The notes under the pieces are model-generated. The model was not told where the DNA came from. It ran no database searches and saw only the letters and a program-made list of their open reading frames with translations. DNA of 22,968 nucleotides, from the NCBI GenBank assembly GCA_036522155.1, contig DATDGI010000023.1:1-22968 (forward strand), given 5' to 3'. The DNA is from UBA9676 sp036522155. Lineage in GTDB: Bacteria; Actinomycetota; Actinomycetes; Streptosporangiales; Streptosporangiaceae. The position numbers and the translations under genes were made by a program. Below, one piece after another: positions 1 through 7,228 of this stretch. The stretch's first letter is position 1; the number at the start of each line of letters is the position of its first letter.

Positions 1-1473
1 CGGGCCTACCAAGGGCGCTCGCCCGTCGGCCTCGGCGCGGACGCGGCCGCCGAGGCGCTGGCCGACACCGGGGCCGACCCGGCCGCGGTGGCGGCGGCGA
101 TCGATACCGTGGCCGGCGTCCGCCAGTTCGAGATATCGACCCCGGGCGCGCGGGCGCCGCTCGGCCGGTCCGACAACTTCCCCCGGTCGGTGGCGGGCCG
201 GATCGGGGCCGCGCCGGCCCGCGCGATCCTGGCCGTCACCGGCGGCCAGGCACCACAGCACCTGGTCACCGAGCTGGCCGGCACCATCGCCGCGGGCCGG
301 GCCGAGGTGGTGCTGATCTTCGGCGCCGAGGCCATTTCCACCGTCGGGCATTTCGCGGCCGCCGGCGACCGGCCCGACTTCAGCGAGCACGCCCACGGCA
401 GCCTGGAGGACCGTGGTTACGGCCTGGACAGCATGGTCGCGCTGCACCGGGCCGCACCGGGCCTGGCCGACGTGCCGAGTCAGTACGCGCTGATCGAGAA
501 CGCCCGCCGGGCCCGGCTCGGCCTGACCCGCGCCGGGTACGCCGCCGCCATGGGCGCGCTGTTCGCGCCGTTCACGAGGGTCGCGGCGGCCAACCCGCAC
601 GCGGCCGCGCCGGTCGTCCGCACCGCCAGCGAGCTGATCACCCCGACCGGGCCGAACCGGCTGATCGCCGACCCGTACACCCGCTACCTCGTCGCCCGCG
701 AGAAGGTCAACCAGGGCGCCGCCGTCCTGCTGATGTCGGCAGTTGCCGCGCAGCGGCTGGGTGTCGCCCCGGACCGGTGCGTCTACCTGCACGGTCACGC
801 CGACCTGCGGGAACGGGACCTGCTGGACCGGGCCGAGTTGTCCGCCAGCCCGGCCGCGGTGATGGCGGCCAGGGACGCCCTGGCCATGGCCGGGATCGGC
901 CTGGCCGACCTGGCCACCATCGACCTTTACAGCTGCTTCCCGGTGCCGGTGTTCAACATCTGCGACGGGCTGGGCCTGGCCCCGGACGACCCGCGCGGGC
1001 TGACCGTCACCGGTGGGCTGCCCTTCTTCGGCGGCCCCGGCAACAACTACTCCCTGCACGCGATCGCCGAGACCGTCCAGCGCGCCCGGGCCCGCCCCGG
1101 CAGCTACGGATTCGTCGGCGCCAACGGCGGCATCATGAGCAAGTACTCGGCCGGCATCTACTCGACCACGGCCGCCGCCTGGCGCCCGGGCCGCAGCCGG
1201 GCCGGGCAGGCGGAGATCGACGGCTGGCCCGGCGTCGCGCAGGCGGTGCGCGCCGACGGGCCGGCCACGATCGAGGCCTATACGGTCAGGCACCGCCGGG
1301 ACGGCGCCAGGACGGGCATCGTCATCGGCCGGCTGGCCAGTACCGGGGAGCGGTTCGCGGCCCGGGCTGACGACCGGGACACCGGCATCATCGAGCTGCT
1401 GAGCGAGGGCGAGCCGATCGGGGAGCGGGTGCAGGTACGGCCGTACGCGCGTGGCCATCTGGTCCGGTCATGA
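1..1473 (+). CDS. Thiolase-like protein type 1 (TLP1) / acetyl-CoA acetyltransferase-like, 5'-truncated by window edge
   Basis: The reading frame is open from base 1, so the start lies outside the window; 490 residues are visible and probably only a short N-terminal piece is missing. The protein has the two-part thiolase fold signature, with a glycine-rich segment TGGLPFFGGPGNNYSLHA in the C-terminal half and a later GANGGIMSKYSAG. After about residue 420 there is an extra C-terminal domain (from about IEAYTVRHRRDG to GHLVRS) of the kind attached to mycobacterial thiolase-like proteins type 1. At the place where true thiolases carry the nucleophilic cysteine, the sequence reads TGGQAPQHL, without cysteine. 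The usual C-terminal CxG thiolase motif is also absent. It therefore probably binds CoA esters, but ordinary thiolase chemistry is doubtful. It stands apart from the stress-type genes that follow; a 138-base gap separates it from the deacetylase gene. Confidence 0.85.
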   Translation, partial: RAYQGRSPVGLGADAAAEALADTGADPAAVAAAIDTVAGVRQFEISTPGARAPLGRSDNFPRSVAGRIGAAPARAILAVTGGQAPQHLVTELAGTIAAGRAEVVLIFGAEAISTVGHFAAAGDRPDFSEHAHGSLEDRGYGLDSMVALHRAAPGLADVPSQYALIENARRARLGLTRAGYAAAMGALFAPFTRVAAANPHAAAPVVRTASELITPTGPNRLIADPYTRYLVAREKVNQGAAVLLMSAVAAQRLGVAPDRCVYLHGHADLRERDLLDRAELSASPAAVMAARDALAMAGIGLADLATIDLYSCFPVPVFNICDGLGLAPDDPRGLTVTGGLPFFGGPGNNYSLHAIAETVQRARARPGSYGFVGANGGIMSKYSAGIYSTTAAAWRPGRSRAGQAEIDGWPGVAQAVRADGPATIEAYTVRHRRDGARTGIVIGRLASTGERFAARADDRDTGIIELLSEGEPIGERVQVRPYARGHLVRS

Positions 1474-1611
1474 CGGCCGGGCCGCCCGCCGACCCGGCCC
1501 CGTTCCAGTGCCTGGTGGGCGTGGGCCGCAAACCCTGACCCGGGCCGCGCGCCCGGCCGCTGATCTCTGCCCGCCGTCACGGCGCGGCGCGGGCCGCTCA
1601 CCCGGCAGAAT

Positions 1612-2877
1612 GTGCGATTCTGGGTGCCCGTGAGCGGCAATGCTCAGGTCCGTCCCCCGGGCCCGGCGGTATCTGCCCGGTCGCTCCACCCCGTTGTCAT
1701 GGCCGGTATCGGCGTGCTGGTCATGCTGGGCCTGGCCGTGGCCTGGCTGGGCCAGCGCGCCGACGCCGCCGCCGTGGCCGCGCCCGGTGTGGCCTGGCAG
1801 CTGCACCCGGCCTCGAACACCGTCACCATCCGGCTGGTTCGCGGCGGCGGGCCGTCCAGCGGCCAGATCCTGGCCCACAGCCGGTTCACCGTGTCCGGCG
1901 GGCGCGGATCCGGGCGGCGGCTGGCCGGGGGCGGCGGGACGGCCCGGGTCCACCTACGGCCCGGCCACACGACCCGGCTGGCCGTGCAGGTGAGCGGCCC
2001 GCAGCCGGCCCAGACCACGCTGACGATCAGCACCCCGCCGGCGCTGCGGGTGATCAAATCCCGGCGGGGCCGCGGCGGGGTGGTGGTCACCCTGTCCGGC
2101 CCCGTGCGCCGCCAGCCGCACCGGCTCTGCGGCCTGAACACGGTCAGCTTCCCGGCCGCCCGGCAGGTGGCGGTGGCCAGGAGCCCGCAGGTGTGCCGGG
2201 CCCGGCTGACCGTGACCGCCCGGGACGGCGAGCAGGCCGTGGTGCCCGTGGCCGTGCCCGCCCTGCCCACGATCCCGCTCTACGCCTTCGCCAGCCCGGC
2301 CGGCCGGGCCGTCTACATCACGGTGGACGACGGCTGGACCCCGAGCGGCCAGGTACTGGCCATCATGCGCAGCACCCACCTGCCGGTCACGGCCTTCCTC
2401 ATCGCCCGGGCCGCGCGGCAGGACCTGCCGTACTGGCGGGCGTTCGTCCGCGCGGGCGGGACGGCCGGGGACCACACCGTCTCCCATCCCGATCTCACCC
2501 GGCTGACCCTGGGCCAGGCCACCAGCCAGTGGGGCCAGGCCCGGCTCGCGCTCGGGCACTGGCTGGGCCGGGTCCCGGACATGGGACGCCCCCCATACGG
2601 GGCCTTCGACCCCACCGTGCAGGCGGCCGCCTACCGGGGCGGCCTGACCGTGCTGGTGGGCTGGAGCGCCACCGTGGACGGCAACCGTATCCAGACCTGG
2701 GACGGCCGTCCGCTGGCGCCCGGTGAGATCGTGCTGCTGCACTGGGTACCCGGCCTCGGTCACCAGCTGGTCAGGCTGCTCGCGCTCATCCAGGCCAGGC
2801 ACCTGCGCCCGATGCCGCTCACCCCGGCGAGCTTCGCGGGAATTTCCCCGCAGCAGCGCTCACTCAGCGGCGACTGA
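1612..2877 (+). CDS. Polysaccharide deacetylase (NodB/CE4 domain), membrane-anchored or secreted
   Basis: 421 aa from a GTG start at 1612; an in-frame GTG at 1630 is an alternative and neither has a strong ribosome binding site. Residues about 27-47 are a single hydrophobic segment (signal anchor or signal peptide). A roughly 180-residue extracellular, beta-rich region of no recognised family follows, with a possible disulfide pair Cys173/Cys195. The NodB domain occupies about 230-400. Motif 1 is TVDDGW (237-242; Asp239 would be the catalytic base and Asp240 the metal ligand), motif 2 is H288-T-V-S-H292 (metal histidines), motif 3 is RPPYG (326-330), and LLHW (375-378) supplies the late motif. 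All metal-site residues are present, so an active N- or O-deacetylase of peptidoglycan or another cell-wall glycan is likely. The exact substrate cannot be told. It lacks the TCACCC-N5-GGGTGA element found before most later genes. Confidence 0.88.
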   Translation: MRFWVPVSGNAQVRPPGPAVSARSLHPVVMAGIGVLVMLGLAVAWLGQRADAAAVAAPGVAWQLHPASNTVTIRLVRGGGPSSGQILAHSRFTVSGGRGSGRRLAGGGGTARVHLRPGHTTRLAVQVSGPQPAQTTLTISTPPALRVIKSRRGRGGVVVTLSGPVRRQPHRLCGLNTVSFPAARQVAVARSPQVCRARLTVTARDGEQAVVPVAVPALPTIPLYAFASPAGRAVYITVDDGWTPSGQVLAIMRSTHLPVTAFLIARAARQDLPYWRAFVRAGGTAGDHTVSHPDLTRLTLGQATSQWGQARLALGHWLGRVPDMGRPPYGAFDPTVQAAAYRGGLTVLVGWSATVDGNRIQTWDGRPLAPGEIVLLHWVPGLGHQLVRLLALIQARHLRPMPLTPASFAGISPQQRSLSGD

Positions 2878-2887
2878 CGCGGGCCAA

Positions 2888-2904
2888 TCACCCCCGGCGG
2901 ATGA
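2888..2904. promoter_or_regulatory. Palindromic operator-like site TCACCC-N5-GGATGA
   Basis: TCACCC, spacer CCGGC, GGATGA: 11 of 12 fixed bases match the window-wide consensus TCACCC-N5-GGGTGA. It is extended by one more complementary pair (A before, T after). It sits 62 bases before the start of the small membrane protein gene that leads into cydAB, and just after the stop of the deacetylase gene. Confidence 0.6.
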
Positions 2905-2966
2905 TCCGGTCCGGCTCGGCCCTGGGCAGAGTAAACCGTCGGTCCCCCTCGCTGAGGACGGTTGCC

Positions 2967-3245
2967 ATGACTGACAGTGCGGAACGGACTGCCCTGCCGC
3001 AACTCAGATCCGGCCCGCTCATCACCGGTGCCGTGCTGGTGGGCACGGGCGCCATGCTCGTGCTGGCCGGCTTCGCGGTCGGCGGCGCGCACCTGTTCTC
3101 GGTCACCCGGCGCTGGGTGGAGCAGATGGAGGTGCCACCGCGCCAGCTCGGCCAGCAGCAGTGGTCGCGGGCCAGGGCGGCGGCCGCCGCGGGCACCCGG
3201 GCCTGGCAGAACGAGGAGCAGGCCGCCGAGGCGGCCCATGGGTGA
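2967..3245 (+). CDS. Small membrane protein upstream of cydAB, unknown function
   Basis: 92 aa from the ATG at 2967; GAGGACG lies about 7 bases upstream. A longer frame back to 2901 is possible, but it would begin inside the upstream palindrome, so the ATG is preferred. Residues about 16-45 form one long or two short hydrophobic helices, followed by a basic turn (TRRW) and an amphipathic, alanine- and glutamine-rich cytoplasmic tail (about residues 55-92). I recognise no named family. It lies 67 bases before cydA on the same strand with no terminator visible between, and the operator-like palindrome at 2888 precedes it, so it is probably cotranscribed with cydAB. It could be an accessory or assembly factor of the bd oxidase, but that rests on position only. 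It is longer than, and does not resemble, the ~37-aa CydX subunit. Confidence 0.75.
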   Translation: MTDSAERTALPQLRSGPLITGAVLVGTGAMLVLAGFAVGGAHLFSVTRRWVEQMEVPPRQLGQQQWSRARAAAAAGTRAWQNEEQAAEAAHG

Positions 3246-3312
3246 GGCTGGCCGGACTGCCGCCAGGCCAGGAGGCCGGCCCGTGGCCGGTCCTGCTGAA
3301 CCGGGGGAGTAG

Positions 3313-4698
3313 ATGACGAACGTCGATCTCGCGCGCTGGCAGTTCGCGTTCACGTCGGTCAACCATTTCCTGTTCGTCCCGGTGACGATCGGGCTGGCAT
3401 TCCTGACCGCGCTGCTGCAGACCGCCTGGCAGCACAATAAGCGGGATGAATATCTGCGGCTGACCAGATTCTTCGGCACCCTGCTGGTCATCAATATCGC
3501 CATCGGCGTGGTGACCGGCCTGGTGCAGGAGTTCGAGTTCGGCATGAACTGGTCGGCGTACTCGCGGCTGGTCGGCAACATTTTCGGCGCGCCGCTGGCG
3601 ATGGAGGGGCTCGCGGCGTTCTTCCTGGAGTCCACCTTCCTCGGCCTGTGGCTGTTCGGCTGGGACAAGCTGCCCCGGCGGCTGCACCTGGTGACGATCT
3701 GGGCGGTAGCGGTGGGCAGCGCCCTGTCGGCGGCGTTCATCATGGCCGCCAACTCGTGGATGCAGCACCCCGTCGGCTATGCGATGGTCGGCGGCAAGCC
3801 CCAGCTGAACGACATCTGGGCGCTGTTCACCAACCCGGTCTTCGTCTGGGGGTACGCCAAGGTGGTGCTGGCGTCGCTGGTCACCGGGGCGGCGGTGATG
3901 CTGGCCGTGTCGGCCTGGCAGCTGCGGCGGGGCGGGGACGCCGCGGTCTTCACCTCCTCCGCCCGGCTGGCGCTGATCGTGCTGGTCCCGGCGATCCTGT
4001 TCACCATGCTGGTCGGCGACGAACTGGGCGTGATCGAGGCCCGCTACCAGCCGATGAAGATAGCCGCGGCGGAGGCGCAGTGGACCACCTGCCAGCCGTG
4101 CTCGTTCTCGCTGTTCCAGATCGGCGGCGGCAACAACGACCACACCCCGACCCAGATCATCGCCATCCCGCACCTGCTGTCGCTGCTGGCCACCAACCAC
4201 TGGAACGGCAAGGTGACCGGGATGACCCCGCTCCAGGACCAGTACGTCCAGCAGTACGGCCCCGGCAACTACGTGCCCAACGTGTTCATCCAGTACTGGG
4301 GCATGCGGGTGATGGCCTATCTCGCAGTGGTGGTCTTCGGCATAGGGGGGTGGGGGCTGTGGCTGATCAGCCGCCGCAAACTCGCGGGCTCGCGGCGGTT
4401 CCTGTGGCTGGCGACCTGGGCGGTGGTCCTGCCCCTCCTGATGAACACCGCGGGCTGGCTGCTGACCGAGAGCGGCCGGCAGCCGTGGATCGTGCAGGGC
4501 ATCATGCTCACCAAGAACGGGGTGTCCGCCTCGGTCAGCACTGCCTATGTCGCGACCAGCCTGGTCATCTTCGTCCTGCTCTACGGGGTGCTCGGCACCG
4601 TCGACCTGCTGCTGATGCTGAAGTACTCCCGCCAGCAGCTGCCACCACCGCGCGCCGCGGCCGACGTGGACGCGCCCGTGCCCGCCGTCCAGTACTGA
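3313..4698 (+). CDS. cydA: Cytochrome bd ubiquinol/menaquinol oxidase subunit I (CydA)
   Basis: 461 aa, polytopic, starting at ATG 3313 with GGGGGAG close upstream; the N-terminus aligns with known CydA starts. CydA binds hemes b558, b595 and d and oxidises quinol, reducing O2 to water. Recognisable elements: N17-H18 (heme b595 ligand position), FGAPLAMEGL with Glu98 and Glu106 in AAFFLESTF, GWDKL, the Q-loop QPMKIAAAEAQW with Lys249 and Glu254, GMRVM with Met334 (heme b558 Met ligand), and GRQPW. The Q-loop is of the short type. The oddity is the segment NPVFVWGYAKVVLASLVTG: aligned without gaps to E. coli NPVAQVKFVHTVASGYVTG, the b558 ligand His186 falls on Lys183 (AAG at 3859-3861). The gene is followed after 7 bases by cydB. 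No cydDC assembly exporter genes are in the window. Confidence 0.95.
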   Translation: MTNVDLARWQFAFTSVNHFLFVPVTIGLAFLTALLQTAWQHNKRDEYLRLTRFFGTLLVINIAIGVVTGLVQEFEFGMNWSAYSRLVGNIFGAPLAMEGLAAFFLESTFLGLWLFGWDKLPRRLHLVTIWAVAVGSALSAAFIMAANSWMQHPVGYAMVGGKPQLNDIWALFTNPVFVWGYAKVVLASLVTGAAVMLAVSAWQLRRGGDAAVFTSSARLALIVLVPAILFTMLVGDELGVIEARYQPMKIAAAEAQWTTCQPCSFSLFQIGGGNNDHTPTQIIAIPHLLSLLATNHWNGKVTGMTPLQDQYVQQYGPGNYVPNVFIQYWGMRVMAYLAVVVFGIGGWGLWLISRRKLAGSRRFLWLATWAVVLPLLMNTAGWLLTESGRQPWIVQGIMLTKNGVSASVSTAYVATSLVIFVLLYGVLGTVDLLLMLKYSRQQLPPPRAAADVDAPVPAVQY

Positions 4699-4705
4699 GG
4701 TCACG

Positions 4706-5755
4706 ATGAGACTCGTCCCGTTCTGGTTCATCGTCATCGCGGTCCTGTGGACCGGGTTCTTCGTGCTGGAGGGGTTCGACTTCGGGGTGGGCATGCTGCA
4801 CGGCGTGGCGGGCCGGGATGAGGCCGGCCGACGGGCGGTGATCAACACGATCGGGCCGCTGTGGGACGGCAACGAGGTGTGGCTGATCGTGGCGGCCGCC
4901 GCCATCTTCGCGGCGTTTCCCGGCTGGTACGCGGCCATGTTCTCCGGCTTCTACCTGGCCATGGTGCTGCTGCTGGCGGCGCTGATCGTGCGCGGGGTGT
5001 CGTTCGAGTACCGCGGCAAGCGCGAGGCGCAGCGCTGGCGCCGCACCTGGGACGGCCTGCTGACCGGCGGCAGCCTGGCCGCCCCGCTGCTGATCGGGGT
5101 GGTTCTTGGTGACCTGCTGCACGGCCTGCCGATCAACGCCCAGCAGGAGTACACCGGGTCCTTCTGGAACCTGCTCCAGCCGTACGCGCTGTTCACCGGG
5201 GTCACGCTGGTCCTGGTCTGCCTGCTGCACGGCGCCACGTTCCTGACCCTGAAGACCACCGGTGATCTGCGTGAGCGCGCCGGCGTCCTGGCCCGGCGGG
5301 TGGCCCCGGTCACCGGCGCCGTGGTGACCGGCTTCGCCATCTGGACGCACGTGACATCGAGCAGCACGTTCTTCCTCAACCCGGTCGAGCTGCTGACGAT
5401 CCTCGCCGTCCTCGCCGCCGTCTGGCTGGTCTACGAGCACCGCGAGGGCTTCGCCTTCGCCGCCACCACGGTCACCATGGCATCGGCCATCGTGTCGATC
5501 TTCGTGGGCCTGTACCCGAACGTCATGGTCTCCACCACCAGCGCGGCCGACAGCCTGACGGTGCACAACACCGCGGCCGGCGGGTACTCGCTCAAGGTGA
5601 TGACGGTGATCGCCCTCCTGCTGCTGCCGGTCGTGCTCGGCTACCAGACCTGGAGCTACTACGTCTTCCGGCGGCGGGTCAGCCAGGGCGAGTTCCAGCC
5701 CGCCCCGTCAGCCGCTCACCCGGACGGCGCGCGCGGGCGCCAGATGAACCGCTGA
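4706..5755 (+). CDS. cydB: Cytochrome bd oxidase subunit II (CydB)
   Basis: 349 aa from ATG 4706, with GAGGTCACG just before it, 7 bases after the cydA stop, so certainly the same operon. The N-terminal helix carries the family signature EGFDFGVGML, followed by GPLWDGNEVWLI, the most conserved CydB motif. Eight or nine hydrophobic segments follow, with FPGWYAAMFSGFY and RGVSFEYRGK in the expected order. Length fits the family (about 335-380). CydB is the pseudo-symmetric partner of CydA and stabilises the heme arrangement; it contains no heme of its own in most structures. The final 40 bases (5716-5755), which encode a hydrophilic tail ending in GRQMNR, overlap the end of the convergent DUF389 gene. 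Confidence 0.95.
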   Translation: MRLVPFWFIVIAVLWTGFFVLEGFDFGVGMLHGVAGRDEAGRRAVINTIGPLWDGNEVWLIVAAAAIFAAFPGWYAAMFSGFYLAMVLLLAALIVRGVSFEYRGKREAQRWRRTWDGLLTGGSLAAPLLIGVVLGDLLHGLPINAQQEYTGSFWNLLQPYALFTGVTLVLVCLLHGATFLTLKTTGDLRERAGVLARRVAPVTGAVVTGFAIWTHVTSSSTFFLNPVELLTILAVLAAVWLVYEHREGFAFAATTVTMASAIVSIFVGLYPNVMVSTTSAADSLTVHNTAAGGYSLKVMTVIALLLLPVVLGYQTWSYYVFRRRVSQGEFQPAPSAAHPDGARGRQMNR

Positions 5756-6645
5756 AGGCGGAGTCCGGCCGCACCGACCGTGATCAGCACGGCCACGTTC
5801 AGCAGCAACTGCAGCGCGGAGCCCAGCGCGTGTGACCAGGCGGTGAAGGCCAGCGCCAGGCCCAGCGCGGCGGCCGCGGGAATCGTCGTGACCGAGATGA
5901 AGACCCCGATGAGGGCGTTCGCCCGTGACTCGGTCAGCGACACGACGCCGGCGACGGCCGCCAGGACCGCCACCACGACCGAGAACAGGTTCGGGTTGTC
6001 GATCAGGTCGGCGACCGGCCGGACGCCGAGCAGGAAGGCCCGTGGCACGTGCCCCGACCAGCGGATGGCCACACCGAAGACCATGGCGGCCGCGATCGCC
6101 AGGCCGAACCCGGACGCCAGGGCGGCCAGCCCCTGCCGCACCGGGACGGCCCGGCGCTGCTCGATGCCCAGCGCGACAGCGATGATCGCGCTGTACTCGG
6201 GGCCGACCACCATCGCCCCCACCACCAGGATCTGCGAGTTCGTCAGGATCCCCACAGCGGCGATCAGGCGGGCGATGATCAGCAGGGCGAAGAAGCTGGG
6301 CGGGTAGACCCCGCGGCCCCGGATGCCGGCCTCCACCATCTCCCAGACCGGGGCGATCTCCCCGTGGTAGGGCCGTCTGCGGCCGGCGGGCGGGGCCGGG
6401 CCGGTGAGGGCCGCGTCCACCGTCTCGACCATGATCGAGCCCCGGCCGTCCAGGCGGAGATCGCGCAACTGCCGGAAGACCGGGTTGGCCGCGCCGGTGT
6501 GGAGGTCGAACTGCACGGCGTCGCCGTCCGGGTGCCGGGCCGCGCCCATGAGCACCACCAGGTTCAGCACGCCGGGGTCGGCGGCCAGGATCGCGACCAG
6601 GCGGCCGGTCACGTCGGCCGGGCTGGCAATGCGGACGTGCAGCAC
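5716..6645 (-). CDS. DUF389 family membrane protein
   Basis: 309 aa from a GTG at 6645; no better in-frame start occurs upstream and the ribosome binding site is weak. Residues 1-95 form a soluble ferredoxin-like domain typical of the family (LHVRIASPADVTGRL, later VLMGAARHPDGDAVQFDLH). From about residue 118 there are five to six membrane helices containing the family hallmark ILVVGAMVVGPEYSAI, with VSLTESRANALIGVFISVTTIPAAAA later. The biochemical role of DUF389 proteins is not established; a transport or permeability role is often guessed. A palindrome matching the window consensus lies at 6680-6696, 34 bases before the start codon. The 3' end overlaps that of cydB by 40 bases in convergent orientation. 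Confidence 0.88.
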   Translation of the reverse strand: MLHVRIASPADVTGRLVAILAADPGVLNLVVLMGAARHPDGDAVQFDLHTGAANPVFRQLRDLRLDGRGSIMVETVDAALTGPAPPAGRRRPYHGEIAPVWEMVEAGIRGRGVYPPSFFALLIIARLIAAVGILTNSQILVVGAMVVGPEYSAIIAVALGIEQRRAVPVRQGLAALASGFGLAIAAAMVFGVAIRWSGHVPRAFLLGVRPVADLIDNPNLFSVVVAVLAAVAGVVSLTESRANALIGVFISVTTIPAAAALGLALAFTAWSHALGSALQLLLNVAVLITVGAAGLRLQRFIWRPRAPSG

Positions 6646-6679
6646 CGGCTCATGCTCGGCCGGGCCGGCGGCGGTGGCA

Positions 6680-6696
6680 TCACCCGCGCGGAGTGA
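6680..6696. promoter_or_regulatory. Palindromic operator-like site TCACCC-N5-GAGTGA
   Basis: TCACCC, spacer GCGCG, GAGTGA: 11 of 12 fixed bases fit TCACCC-N5-GGGTGA, again extended by an A/T pair. It lies in the 78-base gap between the two minus-strand genes, 34 bases from the DUF389 start codon. Confidence 0.6.
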
Positions 6697-6723
6697 TGGC
6701 AGGCGGCCGGGCGCTGCTGGCGG

Positions 6724-6978
6724 CTAGCCCGGGTCCTGGCTGTCGTCCTGGAGCCGGCGTACCTCCAGCACCTGCACGCCGAACGTCTCGAGCCTGGCCA
6801 GCAGCCCGTGCAGCGCCGCCTGATCCTGCAGCGGGCCGTGCAGCACGGTTTCCACCGGCTGTACCGATGCGCTCAGCCGCCCGTAGTCGACCAGGGCCTC
6901 GGGCGGGAGAACCCCCGCGACCCGGATTTCGTAGTAGAGGGACGCCACCGCAGGGCCCCCAGTCTCGGAGAACATCAT
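6724..6978 (-). CDS. Small protein partnered with LAL regulator 1 (paralogue of 9982-10251)
   Basis: 84 aa, ATG at 6978 with a second ATG immediately after; GGTGGAG lies 6 bases upstream. No membrane segment or signal peptide. The pattern beta-strand (LYYEIRVAG), a variable middle, a strand (VETVLHGPL), a helix (DQAALHGLLARLETFG) and a final strand (VQVLEVRRL) suggests a small ferredoxin-like or ACT-like fold of about 70 residues. The D-x3-L-x-GLL-x-R-x-E-x-F core is shared with the 89-aa protein at 9982-10251. Both genes sit beside a LAL regulator and behind clusters of GGGTGA palindromes. This one is divergent from LAL 1. A regulatory or sensing partner is possible but not shown. Confidence 0.78.
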   Translation of the reverse strand: MMFSETGGPAVASLYYEIRVAGVLPPEALVDYGRLSASVQPVETVLHGPLQDQAALHGLLARLETFGVQVLEVRRLQDDSQDPG

Positions 6979-7015
6979 AGTGACTCCACCGTCCGGCGAT
7001 CTGCGCGTGCGCGCC

Positions 7016-7032
7016 CCACTCCGGGTGGGTGA
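7016..7032. promoter_or_regulatory. Weak copy of the 17-bp palindrome, CCACTC-N5-GGGTGA
   Basis: CCACTC, spacer CGGGT, GGGTGA matches 10 of 12 fixed bases. It lies 37 bases from the start of the 84-aa gene, nearly the same distance as the DUF389 site lies from its start, which supports it despite two mismatches. Confidence 0.4.
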
Positions 7033-7040
7033 TTTCGGCC

Positions 7041-7104
7041 CGAGGTGTCACCTCGCGGCCGCCTCACCCTGGTGAGATCACGCGGGGGTGATGACAAATC
7101 ACCC
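7041..7104. promoter_or_regulatory. Cluster of three GGTGA/TCACC palindromes in the divergent promoter region of LAL 1
   Basis: Three inverted repeats lie one after another: CGAGGTG-T-CACCTCG (7041-7055), CTCACC-CT-GGTGAG (7063-7076) and GGGTGAT-GACAA-ATCACCC (7086-7104). All arms are exact. They share the GGTGA/TCACC half-site of the 17-bp palindrome but differ in spacing and orientation. The region separates the 84-aa gene (minus) and the LAL regulator (plus), so it is probably a shared control region. The 250-base gap holds no credible gene of its own. Confidence 0.6.
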
Positions 7105-7228
7105 GGATCCATGTGAAACCAGCGGAAGGAGGCCGACGAGCTAGCCCCGCTCCTGGCCCGCCTCCCGGTCAGGAAAGGACTGCGCCCGGGTTAGCCCATC
7201 CGCCGGCCGGGGAAGGGCGGTGCCGCTC

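Noticed and set aside
1598..1603. TCACCC half-site before the deacetylase gene
   Set aside because: The position five bases downstream reads AATGTG, with no match to the second arm, so it is not counted as a regulon site.
2878..3312. Looked for a Rex (NADH-responsive) operator, TTGTGAA-like, upstream of cydAB
   Set aside because: No such inverted repeat is present; the only palindrome is the TCACCC-N5-GGATGA site.
3103..4938. 611-codon minus-strand frame opposite cydA
   Set aside because: Shadow of cydA/cydB; low-complexity translation rich in His, Gln, Arg and Gly with no recognisable fold.
7086..7104. CRP/FNR-type site reading of GGGTGAT-N5-ATCACCC
   Set aside because: CRP sites need GTGA-N6-TCAC; here the GTGA and TCAC are 7 bases apart, the 10335 repeat also has 7, and most copies have the opposite orientation.
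7123..7131. Strong Shine-Dalgarno-like GGAAGGAGG before LAL 1
   Set aside because: No ATG, GTG or TTG follows at usable distance in a frame of any length; the nearest frames end within a few codons.
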